The notes under the pieces are model-generated. The model was not told the DNA's origin. It did no database searches and saw nothing but the letters and a program-made list of their open reading frames with translations. Shown in pieces: positions 10,617 through 21,182 of a stretch of 64,000 nt of DNA. The position numbers and the translations under genes are program-made. This stretch comes from Asparagopsis taxiformis (taxonomy: Eukaryota > Rhodophyta > Florideophyceae > Bonnemaisoniales > Bonnemaisoniaceae). Numbering within the stretch: position 1 is the stretch's first letter; every line of letters begins with the position of its first letter. The stretch is taken from contig JALQPE010000436.1 of the NCBI GenBank assembly GCA_030407315.1, forward strand, positions 124,001 through 188,000, written 5' to 3'.

Positions 10617-12515
10617 TCAGGCTGAGGGCCGATCCGAGGTTGGGTCGTTCAGTATGGCCAGAACCAATTCGTCCTGGTTCGTTTCTTCGTCCGATGAAGA
10701 AGAGGGGAACGGAACCAGGTCAGATTCCGAGGTGAAATCTGCGCTATCCGTCCCACTGGCAATCATGGGTTGTTTGCCAATGCCCAGTTCAAGGGGGACT
10801 TCGAGAGTACGTTTGTTAATGGTCATACGGACAACCTGCCTCTCGAAGTCCAGCTTGGTCCTCAGCAGAGCCATTGTGGGGATTCCAATCACGATATCAA
10901 AAGGAGAACCTTCGACTGCTAGGAAATCCATATGTAATGTCTCTCCATCAAAAGAGATAGGCACATTTTTAACCGATCCTAGGGTCGGACAATTTACTCC
11001 ATTGGCCACTGTTATACCCTTGGACTTGAAGTCGTGAGTGAGCGAAAGAGCTTTCACAAGCTCGACTGAGATCACATTCGGAACCGCACCGGTGTCGAGT
11101 AGACCCCAGGCTTTCGTCCCGTAAACCTTAAGAGCTACGAGCTCGAGAACGCGTGGATGTTCTTCAAGAGCATTACCGGCGATCGTAATCGGCCGGGTCA
11201 CTCTTCCACCCTTCAGCATACGGTTCAACTCCTTTCGAGCTTCGTCGGCATCCCCACGGAGGAGTTTGCCGAAAGACATACCGGAAGGGGCATTCGCCAG
11301 TTCGCTGGTGACGTCATATTTCGAAACCTGTTGAAGACCTTCCTTCTTGGTCTTCTTCGTCCTATTGGCCTTCTTGGCCTTGGAACGCCTAGGCTTAGCA
11401 GGAACCAGCATATTAGGAATGATGGGGAGAGGTGGTACTACGTCGGTACGGGGGTTCTTCGGAAGAGCTTGCCCATCTGAAGCCCTCTTGGTTGTCATGA
11501 CGGCATCGCCTTCGGCGGGAACTTCCGTCACTGACGTGACTTGGTTAGAGCCGCCCGTGTGATCTCCACGAAAATCCCTGCTGTTGCTAGCACTCGCCTT
11601 CTGGTCTGTAAAGGTGACCTTTTGAGGGCGTGCCCAGCATGAGGATTCCGAGTGTCCCATCTTATTGCAACAGGAGCAGCGGGTCTCCTTATGTGGATTT
11701 GCCTCACACCGATTGGCCGAGTGACCCGGTTTCTTGCAGTAGGAGCACGTACGTTGCATATCGTTCGGAGAGGAAGCGACTGCAGAATGCGAGGTGGACT
11801 TCTTGATCAGGAGAGTCAAGCTCTCCATCTGATTCGCGAGAGCATCAACTTTGTGCTCTACGTTGCTCACCCTAGCATCTGGACGAACCATCAGCCTCGG
11901 GGCGGCTACTTCGCCGTGAACAACATTTTCACGAGAGAAAAGAGGGTTATCCGTATGGAAACGATCTGCTGTTTCCATTGCGCTACGGAAAGTCATCTTC
12001 CCAGCATGATAGTCACGTACAGATTTCACTGCAGCGTCATTGTCGTCGACTCGGTGGAAGATGACAAACTGCGCGAGCTCTGGAATTTCCATGATCGAGT
12101 TACGTAGTAAGCCAAATTTAGCCTTGGCATTGAACTCAGCCTTCTCGAACAAACAGTCCATCTCGCGCAGGGACCCAGGGAGGTCCGAGGCGGATAAGCG
12201 AGCTTCCATTGCCAAACGGATTATGTCTTCCGGTTCTTCCTCCGTCTTGAAGTGCTCCAGGAAGGCGGCTTTGACGGTATTGAAATCCAAGGCCGACGGC
12301 TTGAGGTCGCCGTCGGTGGAGAATGTGTCGAAGTAGAAGTCGAAGGCGGGGCCATCCAGGGAAGCCGGTAGTTCGGAGGCTTTCTCTTCGGGCGATTTCC
12401 CGCGCATTGTGACGTTTTCATAGAAGAAGAAAAACTTCTTCACGTCGGAGTCGCCGCAGAAGGTGCGGCTAGAGCTCGAAGGGGCACCAGCGTTGTCCCT
12501 CCACAAGAGTACCAT
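10617..12515 (-). CDS. gag: Gypsy Gag-protease polyprotein
   Basis: A 632-residue intact frame. The N-terminal part is a retrotransposon Gag (helical 'LASELPASLDGPAFDFYFD', 'FKTEEEPEDIIRLAMEARLS'). Two CCHC zinc knuckles follow, CSYCKKPGHSANRC starting at residue 257 and CSCCNKMGHSESSC. The retropepsin motif DTGA lies at D474. The first ATG overlaps the last base of the 5' LTR and runs straight through the primer-binding site. That is odd, because gag usually begins well downstream of the PBS, so translation may start later (for example M at 'VTMRGKS'). pol lies in another frame downstream. Confidence 0.9.
   Translation of the reverse strand: MVLLWRDNAGAPSSSSRTFCGDSDVKKFFFFYENVTMRGKSPEEKASELPASLDGPAFDFYFDTFSTDGDLKPSALDFNTVKAAFLEHFKTEEEPEDIIRLAMEARLSASDLPGSLREMDCLFEKAEFNAKAKFGLLRNSIMEIPELAQFVIFHRVDDNDAAVKSVRDYHAGKMTFRSAMETADRFHTDNPLFSRENVVHGEVAAPRLMVRPDARVSNVEHKVDALANQMESLTLLIKKSTSHSAVASSPNDMQRTCSYCKKPGHSANRCEANPHKETRCSCCNKMGHSESSCWARPQKVTFTDQKASASNSRDFRGDHTGGSNQVTSVTEVPAEGDAVMTTKRASDGQALPKNPRTDVVPPLPIIPNMLVPAKPRRSKAKKANRTKKTKKEGLQQVSKYDVTSELANAPSGMSFGKLLRGDADEARKELNRMLKGGRVTRPITIAGNALEEHPRVLELVALKVYGTKAWGLLDTGAVPNVISVELVKALSLTHDFKSKGITVANGVNCPTLGSVKNVPISFDGETLHMDFLAVEGSPFDIVIGIPTMALLRTKLDFERQVVRMTINKRTLEVPLELGIGKQPMIASGTDSADFTSESDLVPFPSSSSDEETNQDELVLAILNDPTSDRPSA
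12497..12514 (-). promoter_or_regulatory. Predicted tRNA primer-binding site
   Basis: Immediately after the 5' LTR the minus strand reads TGGTACTCTTGTGGAGGG. It begins with TGG, the complement of a tRNA CCA end, with no gap from the LTR. The primer tRNA identity cannot be assigned without the host tRNA set. Confidence 0.65.
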
Positions 12516-12767
12516 GTTGGCGTGTCTTTTTGCACGCGTGATAGACGCGGAGGCGCGACAAATTAAGAAAAAGGGAAAAGTAGTTTACTGGTTGTAGTCC
12601 GTCTATTTTTCTTTTCCCGATACATTATGATCGGACATTATATAGACCGGTGGCGGCGCGACACTGCAAAGGTGTTTGCTGCCGGCACCGGCTGAGTTAG
12701 GGCTAGAAATTACAAAATTTTGTAATTTCCGGATTCCCAAATTTTATTCCGCAAATGTCATACGACA
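12515..12767 (-). repeat. 5' LTR of gypsy element
   Basis: A 253-bp copy of 4247-4498 in the same orientation. It is followed at 12768-12772 by TTTAT, matching the bases just before the other LTR. Confidence 0.95.
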
Positions 12768-12772
12768 TTTAT

Positions 12773-13997
12773 CACACGCCGCCCAGGGAGCATGTGCAAT
12801 GTCTTACAGAAAAAACAAATGTAGTGAATAGTTCTAGTAATTGTGTTACGGCGATTTAAAAGTGGAACTAAAAGAGTCACGGTTGTTCGTGCCGTCGTAA
12901 CGCGGTGTGCAAAAGACAGTTGTCTTGAAATTTTTACTCAGAGATATGAGCTCATATCTGGACGAGATCGGTGCGCATATAGCAGTAGAAAACCCTCAGA
13001 TTGTGTTTTTCGCAGACATCCACGCCACATGTTCTTACTAGGAGCTAGCGCAGTCACTTCCATATCGCACTCCAGTCATTTGCAGCTTCAAAGTGGCCCA
13101 GAGTCTAATGAATCTACCTTTACCATGATGAACGTGGCTGTACTGGAACATGGGTGCAATCAATTAGCGTCGCTGGAAACATTCACATTTCACATCGATA
13201 GCGATCCAAGCATGGTGAGTATAGAGCGATTCTATGACGACAGAATGTTTCGTATTGAGATTAAACGCTACCAGAGCATCCAGAAGGGTACTTGCAATCG
13301 CTCAGATACGCTTTTCTGCGCAGATCTCCACGTCATGTATGGCAGAGTGTTACAAAAGTAACAACAGGATGCGAGATAACATCGCTGCAGCCAAATCATC
13401 AAGAAATTATCAAAGAAAGCGGTTAAGTAAAGTGGAAACATAGAAGGGCGAAAAGAAAGTGCGATACTTGCATCTTATTTTTCGTCTTATGAGATGGTTG
13501 CATTCATGGATAGTACTATGTATGTAAGCTTTTGGTGAATGAAATGCTCGGAAAGGTTTGTGATTGTATCAAGAAGAGTGGAGATATACATCATGTAGAA
13601 AAGCATTGCACGGGACAATCAAAACTGATAGATTCAGTTGGAGCATGCCTACGAAAAGGATGAATCGGAAGGAAAAGGGTATGGAAAGCGAGAATGATTG
13701 ATTTTGTGCTGGAAATAGAAAGAAGATGGGGTTAAGAGCTGATAGATATGGGCAAGTGAATTAGTGAAGTAGTACTGATCAATGAGAGGGTTTATGTGTC
13801 CTAGTTATCCATCATATAAGGTCAGAATATGATGGGGCTCATGATTGGAATTGATTTACTTTGGGAAACGATCCAAGACTCGTTCAGGAATGCAGGGAAA
13901 ATACTCAAAGTCGCTGAGAGATGCAGAACTTGTTCACCCCGTTGAACACGAAAGTCAGGCTGAAAATCAATCTTCATAGCTCAATTGTCTTGATATT
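12773..13997. other. No supported gene; weak internal duplication
   Basis: A 172-codon plus-strand frame (12843-13361) has no recognisable domain. Inside it, the stretch near 12990-13035 (CTCAGATTGTG...CGCAGACATCCACGCCACATG) resembles the one near 13298-13340 (CTCAGATACG...GCAGATCTCCACGTCATGTA). This suggests an old duplication rather than a gene. Confidence 0.4.
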
Positions 13998-15398
13998 ATG
14001 GGTGCGGTGCATCTAATCATATCGGGAGAAACAGAGAATGAACATGAACGTGGTGGAACTGAAAATGAGGTAATGAGAGACTCTTACATTGATGTGCATG
14101 TACTTAATAGCTCGGAACTATCTCCTTTTACTATTAACATTCCGGAAAGGTCAAATTGCGCTGAAAAAATCAATGGAGAAGAATTGAATCAAAGAACAAG
14201 GAGTTGTGGAACCGTTTCTTTTCCATCACAGACTTCACCTTCCATTGAGATGGGGAGGCCTGATCCACACGAATTGCTCCGAAACGAAATTGAAAGTTCA
14301 CTTGAAGATGACAGTGGACATGAAGTTCAACTGAAGTATACAAAATGGAGAAGCCGTCGATCTCAACGTCGCTTCAATGCTGAAATGGATGCATTGCTCA
14401 TGGAAGAGGTTATAAAACGAAATGCACACATTTGGATTAAAGGAAAAGTGATGGAAGCCTTCGAGGAAGTAGCAAAAACTTTGAATTCTTCGGCAGAGTT
14501 TAAAGCCGTAGTAAGAGAAGATATGGAATGGAAGATGAGCAATCGCGGGAGGCGACATCTTAGAAGCGTTAAGGTATGGAGGACAGATGCATCGCACTGT
14601 AAGGACCGTTTCAACAAGAATATTGACCGTTTCAAAAATGGGGCATTAGGAGATTATTGCCAAGAGGAACTAGAGGAGAAATTGGTCAACTTATGCAGCA
14701 GAAGTTTTGAGAAGGTTGAAGAAAAGAGGGCAGAACAAAAAGCTAAAAGTGTGGAAGATGCGAGAAGAAGTGAAGAACTGGAACTTGGAGGAAACGAAGT
14801 ATGTGCAATGGCGATGAGGAGACGTGCAACAGCGGCAAGAAATATGCTTTTAAGCGCAGTCAGAAGAGAAGAGAGGCAGTATGTACGAAGAGACCCCAAT
14901 GGAAACCGGGATGAAGTAAATTTGGATGGAGATGTAGACGTGGATATTACGAAGAGGAGAGGTGTGAAACGCGTGAGACAATTGGATGGTCTATCCGTCT
15001 TATTCCATGCATTGGATAACTCAGAGCAGAACAGACATGTTATGGCCACCCGGAAAGACGAAAGGGAGGCAACACGGATTGAGATGGAAATAAGGAAAGC
15101 TGAAGCAGAATCATTCGAGCGTGAAAAACGGTTGAATCATGATAAAGAAATTTTATCATTAGAGAGGGACAGGCTGAATGCTGAAATAGAAAAAAGGAAG
15201 AAGTCGAGTGAGGAACTGCAACTAAAACACAGAAAATTGGATCTTGAGGAGAAAAAGCTGGCGGCTCAGAGAGAAAAGGATCGTTCGGAGGCGGAAGAGC
15301 GCAAAAAACTAATGGATGCACAGCTAAGCAGAGAAAAGGAAGGCGATGCAGACAGACGCATGTTTCGTGAGATGATGCTCAGAAAGTTCCATGAATAA
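13998..15398 (+). CDS. Myb/SANT-like DNA-binding, coiled-coil protein (probable Harbinger partner)
   Basis: 466 residues. Residues ~115-215 look like a Myb/SANT-like (MADF/trihelix type) domain. A basic entry (KWRSRRSQRRFNAEMD) leads into three helices, with tryptophan in 'HIWIKGKVMEAF' and a final helix in 'CKDRFNKNIDRFK'. The C-terminal ~130 residues are highly charged heptad coiled coil (RDRLNAEIEKRKKSSEEL). This domain plan is typical of the second protein of PIF/Harbinger transposons, which helps bring the transposase to DNA. A decayed Harbinger transposase lies 1 kb downstream on the opposite strand, in agreement. The frame is intact and intronless. A domesticated host regulator of the same architecture is the alternative. 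Confidence 0.6.
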   Translation: MGAVHLIISGETENEHERGGTENEVMRDSYIDVHVLNSSELSPFTINIPERSNCAEKINGEELNQRTRSCGTVSFPSQTSPSIEMGRPDPHELLRNEIESSLEDDSGHEVQLKYTKWRSRRSQRRFNAEMDALLMEEVIKRNAHIWIKGKVMEAFEEVAKTLNSSAEFKAVVREDMEWKMSNRGRRHLRSVKVWRTDASHCKDRFNKNIDRFKNGALGDYCQEELEEKLVNLCSRSFEKVEEKRAEQKAKSVEDARRSEELELGGNEVCAMAMRRRATAARNMLLSAVRREERQYVRRDPNGNRDEVNLDGDVDVDITKRRGVKRVRQLDGLSVLFHALDNSEQNRHVMATRKDEREATRIEMEIRKAEAESFEREKRLNHDKEILSLERDRLNAEIEKRKKSSEELQLKHRKLDLEEKKLAAQREKDRSEAEERKKLMDAQLSREKEGDADRRMFREMMLRKFHE

Positions 15399-16470
15399 TG
15401 CAGTTAGCCGATTCTTGCTGCCGAACTCTGCCGCACTTTATCTTTGCCATTACTTCACAAACCACAATAAAATCTGAAAAAAGTAGTTCAGCATTAATAA
15501 TTTGGACTAGTTCCGCAGCTCTGTTTTTTTCTATCTCCTCGGCATCCTCCATCAGTAGCTCCCACCCTCAATAAAGAGTTTACTCCCTACGTCGGGAGTG
15601 GGGCTTTTTATAGCTACATGTAGTTTTAAATACGCTCTTGTAGCATCATTAAGGTCTACCAATGATCTATTACGCATTCACTGCTAAGCAGCTTCGGCGA
15701 AATACAATATCAGCGCTCGCTCAATGACTTGCGTAACTGCATCCAACGACCTTGAAGCAATTAAAAATTACCAAATCTGTACCAGTTACGTCATATTCAT
15801 CCCCATAAAGAATGCGAGTAATATCGTCCTCGCTCACGTGATCACTTTACCACACAGTACATAGGTAAAGCAGTTTTATTTCCTATTCATGCGCAAAGGA
15901 GCAAAATAAACTTTCGATTAGAATGATAGATTGATATCTTCTCCGTGCCGTTCAGTGATATGAATATTGCTCTCATCTAGGGAACTGGTGTCAATCCCTG
16001 CCATTGTCAGGGGCACAATAGAGAATATTCTCTCAAAAGAAAGTAACATACAGAATCAAAAAGTGTATCTTGATGCTCTAGAAATAAACCAGATAAAAAA
16101 TAGGTTGGTGAAAGGATTCATCGTCAAATGTTTCTGAGATTCTTTTCAAAGCTTCCAACTTTGCAACCAGAACCAGAATTGATGGAACTATTGTAGTCGG
16201 ATTCCCTTATTCGAACACATCAAACGAGCAGCCTCGCTCCCTCTTCTGTATAGCTGTTGAGATGCCCCAACTCGTACTAAGTCATCCCTTGTCCTTCAAT
16301 GCTGCACTGAAACTACCATGCAAATCCAGCCACTAACTGTGCCCACTCCAGCATAACTTCACAAAGCCATATAGTGGAAGACTATCCACGAGACTATAAT
16401 TCTGCAGTTCAGACCACACGGCTTCTGCATCATGATAAAAATCTCAGGAACCCTGATTGATAACACATTA
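15399..16470. other. Spacer between Myb-like gene and transposase fragment
   Basis: No convincing coding frame. A hairpin-like sequence, ACTCCC TACGT CGGGAGT followed by GGGGCTTTTTAT, lies at about 15584-15612 with an AATAAA just before it (about 15569). It could form a 3' end signal or be a transposon remnant. Confidence 0.4.
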
Positions 16471-17147
16471 CTACGTAATGTACTCGTCAATAGACGGTGA
16501 AATACAATCAAAGTATCTACTTGCTTGCGATCCGTAAACGCAAGTATGGAAGTTCGTTAGAATGCATGCACTCATATACCATAAACTCTCCGAAGACATG
16601 CCCACTCTTAGTTTCCGCGGATGATCGAGGTGAGAGAAGTACTTCTTCACCTCCTCAAATGCCCATTCTACTGAAATTCGCGCCGAAGAAATTCTTTGAT
16701 TAAAAATAGCCTGATCCACAGCTAGATCTCCCCCACAAAATCCAAACAATCATGTAGGGCCGAAGAATATAAGCAGAATCTGCGTAAACGTAGAACTGTC
16801 GACTATCAATTAGAAGACTATCCTGCAGACTTTGCTCTATATCAGAGTTCCGGAACACCGTAAGATTATGCACGAGAAGCGAAGGCAAAACGAGTGGCCG
16901 GGACGTCCACCCTTGCGTTGGGGGAGCATGATGCGTGCTAGAGCCGTCGCTCTGTTTCTTTTTCGACACCATACGTTGATGGAGGCACGAACGCCAAATT
17001 GGACGGCGAGTCCACGCGCAAGAATTCACACGATGTGAGAGCCACGACTGGCTCGACAGCGTTTTCTGTCCCACCGTCATCGATGACGACATTACGGGCC
17101 ACGGATTGACAACGCGTTAGATTTTCGCGCGAAAAGTATGATAACAC
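16471..17147 (-). pseudogene. PIF/Harbinger DDE transposase fragment
   Basis: The minus strand encodes the C-terminal half of a DDE_4-type transposase in several frames. One piece reads 'TVFRNSDIEQSLQDSLLID...FYVYADSAYILRPYM' (the second Asp block). The next reads 'FNQRISSARISVEWAFEEVKKYF...CILTNFHTCVYGSQASRYFD' (the Glu block). About 200 of the usual ~400 residues can be traced and frame changes separate the blocks, so it is inactive. I could not find its terminal inverted repeats. The Myb-like gene at 13998-15398 is the likely former partner. Confidence 0.75.
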
Positions 17148-17496
17148 CAGCGGGCCATGGACACACGGAAAGAAAAATAGGGCCGATTAAAGCACGCTAA
17201 TCTAGCCAAATCCCGGGGTACGCGGGCCCCGAAAATTTCGTAATTTTGGCATGACGCGTGAGCGATCGTACGTCCCCGTAGACAACCGTCGACAAAGAGT
17301 CGTAACGACCAGCGAGGTCGAACACAACAGCTCGAGAGCTGACGGTAACGAAAAGCCGAAACGCGGAAAAACTACGTACGACGGACTCGTCCTATCGGAG
17401 ACGGCAACGGCCTCATTGGGAAACTTCATGCACGAAGCGGAACGAAGCTATACGCTAGCTGAACGAAGCAGACCAACGGGTCTCGGCGCACGAAAC

Positions 17497-18112
17497 TGTC
17501 ATACCGCCTGGCGGTCCTCTCAACCAGAGCCGTGTCGCTTCCTTATTGGGTGCCCACTTAAGGGATGTGCCAATCACAAGGCACCAGCCAACTGGGCGTG
17601 TTTACTGTAATTGGGACTAGCGCAAGGCTGTAAACACCCTATTCGGGCCTATCGGCCCCGGCCAAGACCCCACAAGGGAAAAATTTCTAACTTAAGCTAA
17701 CCAGCTGTACATTACAATGTAAGCCTAACTGGCAATAACCTCGCGGGTAGGCGAATGCCGTTAACTGGGCTCTGGTTGGTCAATAACTGGATATTTCTTC
17801 CTAGCCACTAACCCTAGCTTACAGTAGACTTAGTATAAATACGCCACTGGAATAGCCAGTAGGCACGGTTTCTAGAGTAACGTAAACTCAAGTGGAATTA
17901 CGACCCACTGGAACAGTGTTCGCATACCTATTGTTCAACCCCTCTCCGGGAAAACCTTAGGGTTAGCCAACAGCTCGACGGATTACGTCACTTTTCTCCA
18001 TTAATACGCACCTCGCGTGAGCGCTATAATCACACAACCCCCTCCGGGTAGCGATACCTTCTCTCATACGAGAGTACCGGCTGGGTACGTTATAAGGTTC
18101 ATCTGCTCTACC
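17497..18112 (-). repeat. Truncated LTR, inverted relative to 22688-23370
   Basis: This is a reverse-complement copy of the solo LTR at 22688-23370. It starts with TGTCATACCGCC at 17497 and ends after GCTCTACC at 18112. The outer ~70 bp of the full LTR are missing. The flanking 17160-17496 is GC- and CpG-rich, resembles retroelement DNA and has no gene. Confidence 0.8.
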
Positions 18113-19398
18113 ATCTCCCCCCAGTAAGACATGAAGATAGCCGAATGATACAAGTCTGATGAATAGCGATTTTGAAATGATTACTGCCTGATGTACAATG
18201 GTGCGACAGATGTGAGAATTAAAATTTCATCAGCTTGTATGCATTGAAACATCGATAGACGGAAGATAGTCCTATGAAAGACAATTTAACTCCACCACCG
18301 CGGTTGATGTACGGTAAATGTTCGCTGAATCGGATGCCTATCTCATTCCTGCTCGTTGGAATGGCGCAGTTTCGGCAGATGCCCGTAAGATGAACAACAG
18401 ATAGGCTGTTTTGAAAAATTTTCTCTTATTCAAAACCTCTCGCACAATTTACTACCCACAACTGTAAGCTTAACCATTTATATAAAACCTTACATTGATC
18501 GATATGTGCCATCCCGTAAACAGATTTTTCGAACAGAACGGTTTGGGCTGAGACTCAAATATTTCAAATTGGTGTTCCAAATTAGCTGCAACATTTACTT
18601 TGAAATAGAATTTCAAGACACGCAGAAGATATTTTAACATCGAAACGATAGTGCAGGCACGATGACTATTTGTCGGGGCCTCTTTCTGTATCAGGTACAG
18701 TATGCAACCCAAAATTGGAGGGGCATTCCCCGTACCGGGGCTGGGACTGCTTGAGCCACGGCTGCAGTTAGAATGCCAGATATCGACGGCGACAATAACA
18801 GGACACAGAAAGTCGCCAAGCAGCACCGGGGCGCTGACGCCAGGTCACAGAGGAAGCAGACTCGCCTCCTAGATCCCACGAACCGACCTACATCGTGCTT
18901 CCCCCCCATTCACCGGTCCTCTTTTCCGTTGGAATCTATCCCTCTATCCCACTCACCTTGTAGGCTTTCTAGTCACCCGGGCACCCTGGAGGCCATTTGA
19001 TACATGCACAGGCAGGGTTACACCTGAAGGACTACAGTACTCACAGTACTCCTACCCCCAGGTTTGGCCAGGTGAACTTCCCGCAAACCTTGCAGTAAAC
19101 CTGCGTTCTTTAGTTCTTTCGTCTCCAGGTTTCAAGTGGTGTTCTGGGCTGAAAACGGTAGTGGTAGAGATGTTAATTACACCTTGATCAAGATTGGGAT
19201 TCCAAGACACGCAGAAGATATTTCAAACTTCGGAACGATAAAGGCAATGGTGGATACATTTACCTCAATTAATCCAGTAATCGTACCCTGGGTTGAGCCA
19301 TATATCTATAGTTTACCCCAAAACAGCAATAATGTTTGCAACCAAACTTCAAAATAACTGTTTTCTGTGTATTAACTATTTCAGCGAACTTCTGCTCG
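18113..19398. other. Non-coding; 41-bp direct repeat pair
   Basis: No supported gene. The segment 18610-18650 recurs, slightly diverged, at 19199-19240 (core CAAGACACGCAGAAGATATTT). The intervening ~550 bp may be an insertion or half of a duplication. Confidence 0.45.
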
Positions 19399-20352
19399 CT
19401 AAGGGCGACCCGTAACTTTTCGAACCTGTCTATTCCGACGGTAAACACCATCTCGGCTAAGTCCACCTCGTACTTTTACCCTCCCCCTTCCCCTCCTGGT
19501 GTTATTGCTTCCACCATTCCGTGTATGGTTGTTCAGTTCTGCAGCTCTTCGTACAGCCGATCGATCAGAAGTCTGAGGTTTGAAAAGAACAACACTAGTA
19601 TGCCTTGTAGGAGGATTAGCAGAGCGAGTGATACATCTTTGAGGAAAACCGACAGGACTATTCAATGGCGAAGTCAATCCATTTGCATGTGAAGAAGTCT
19701 CAATGTTTTCTTGTCTTGTGACTGTGTGACATCTCGACTGTACTTGCATATTGCTATTCGATGTTCCAGGAATAGAAGCTGCTTGGATGTCGCCATTTTC
19801 AATTGTTCGTGGTTCTGAACGCCAAAATACCCCCTCTTCTGTGCTGCTAGGGAAACGTCTTTTGTCGCGTCGAAGAACTCCTTTAACGAGGTGATTTGCT
19901 GCCCAATGGCCTTTAGCAAGGGTCAACTCCTTGAATGTCCTCTCTAATGTTCGCCGCAACTCATAGAGAGCTTGACTGTGTGATCCACGGAGCTGTTTCC
20001 ACGTGTACCGCCCAGGCTCCAGCCCACGCTCAATATACAAGTACGTTCTACATATCTCCGCGCACTCTATCACCATCTGTCTTGAGTTGGGGTAGTCCTC
20101 ATTGTATTCATTCCCAACAAACTGTGCATACATTCGATTGTAAACTTCTCTTGTAGATCTCTGGCTTCCTGTGCCTACAGATCCATTTCGGCCTGGAAAC
20201 CGAGAAACAGAAGTAGGTGGAAGCGGAAGGCAACGAGATTGCCTCTCTATCCCCGGTACGACTTCCAAAGCTTCAGAAAGGTTTTGCACGTTTCCGTTAT
20301 CTTCTTCAATATCATCGCTGTCATGATTGGTGAGTAGTGGTGATGACTGCAT
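19399..20352 (-). CDS. Companion protein of CACTA-type transposase (unknown function)
   Basis: 317 residues, intact. I recognise no named domain. Residues ~65-180 are predicted mostly helical ('REVYNRMYAQFVGNEYNE', 'LYELRRTLERTFKELTLAKGHW'). The C-terminus is Arg/Gly-rich and basic ('NTRRGRGRVKVRGG'), which suggests nucleic-acid binding. It is divergent (head-to-head, about 830 bp apart) from the transposase gene at 21183. Two-gene CACTA elements often pair a large transposase with a small DNA-binding protein, so that role is inferred from position only. Confidence 0.45.
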   Translation of the reverse strand: MQSSPLLTNHDSDDIEEDNGNVQNLSEALEVVPGIERQSRCLPLPPTSVSRFPGRNGSVGTGSQRSTREVYNRMYAQFVGNEYNEDYPNSRQMVIECAEICRTYLYIERGLEPGRYTWKQLRGSHSQALYELRRTLERTFKELTLAKGHWAANHLVKGVLRRDKRRFPSSTEEGVFWRSEPRTIENGDIQAASIPGTSNSNMQVQSRCHTVTRQENIETSSHANGLTSPLNSPVGFPQRCITRSANPPTRHTSVVLFKPQTSDRSAVRRAAELNNHTRNGGSNNTRRGRGRVKVRGGLSRDGVYRRNRQVRKVTGRP

Positions 20353-21182
20353 CGTGGGCGAAAAGGAAAGGTATGGCTGTATTCCAGCTCCAGGTATTTT
20401 GCTAAAGAACTTGAGAACGGTGATGGAATGCTTTATAAAGGTTTTTCAACGACGATTTGTTGAGGATGTACCAGTTTAGGTCAAGTGAAAATATCACTGC
20501 ATAGTCTCATTCATACAAATAGTTCATATTTGACGCTTGGCTTGCCAAGTAATCACTCAGCCTTTACTATCATGATTACATGATATCGTAATGTGATTGT
20601 GATCAGATTGTGATGAATAAAGAGTCATCATTGGTTCAAAACGACAGAACCTTGTTCGAGAAAGGAAGCTCATATAAGCCACATTTTCAATCAGTTTCAG
20701 GCTCTATTATATTCCGAGAAAATGCGAATTCATTACGGGGACTTCAGATTATTCATTGGTAGAAAGTTACTAAGACACCTATTATGCTATGAAAGCCTTT
20801 AATAGAAACAAAGAAGGGCTTGAAATCAGGTTTGGGTTCAGATTAGTAAACGTCATGGAGGTGTTTTTACTTCGAAGCAATCAGTTGAGATCCGAGATTG
20901 CATCGCCTGTATTCCAGGCTGAGTTGAACTTGGATGTCATAACATTCAAGTACCGCGGTATTCAGTACTTCACATCACTGAATCTTGTAGATTCACCAAC
21001 TCATTGAGCTCTCTCCCCGAGATAAACGGGCCTGTCAAATAAACTTCGGAACGATACTTTAACTCTTCGTGAAACATTCTAATCCAACTACGCAAAAATA
21101 TTCGCAAATGGGTGCTATTTTCAATAGAACAAAGCACTCATAACTTATACACGCCAGAGGTACATATTATTTCTGGGATGAA
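20353..21182. other. Divergent intergenic region of CACTA gene pair
   Basis: An AT-rich spacer of about 830 bp between two outward-reading genes, presumably a shared promoter region. A 72-codon frame (20789-21007) is not convincing. Confidence 0.4.

Larger units (their letters stand above)
4247..12767 (-). mobile_element. Complete Ty3/gypsy LTR retrotransposon with antisense cargo gene
   Basis: The 8.5-kb element is bounded by direct LTRs (4247-4498 and 12515-12767) and a 5-bp TTTAT duplication. The coding strand is minus. Running leftwards from 12767, the order is 5' LTR, PBS, Gag-protease, RT, RNase H, integrase, a long 3' region and the 3' LTR. RT before integrase is the Ty3/gypsy order. 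The two LTRs differ at only two or three positions by eye, so the insertion is recent, yet pol is broken by stops and a frameshift. The copy is therefore either non-autonomous and moved in trans, or newly decayed. The 3' region is unusually long (about 3.4 kb) and holds a 484-codon gene in antisense orientation. Confidence 0.93.
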
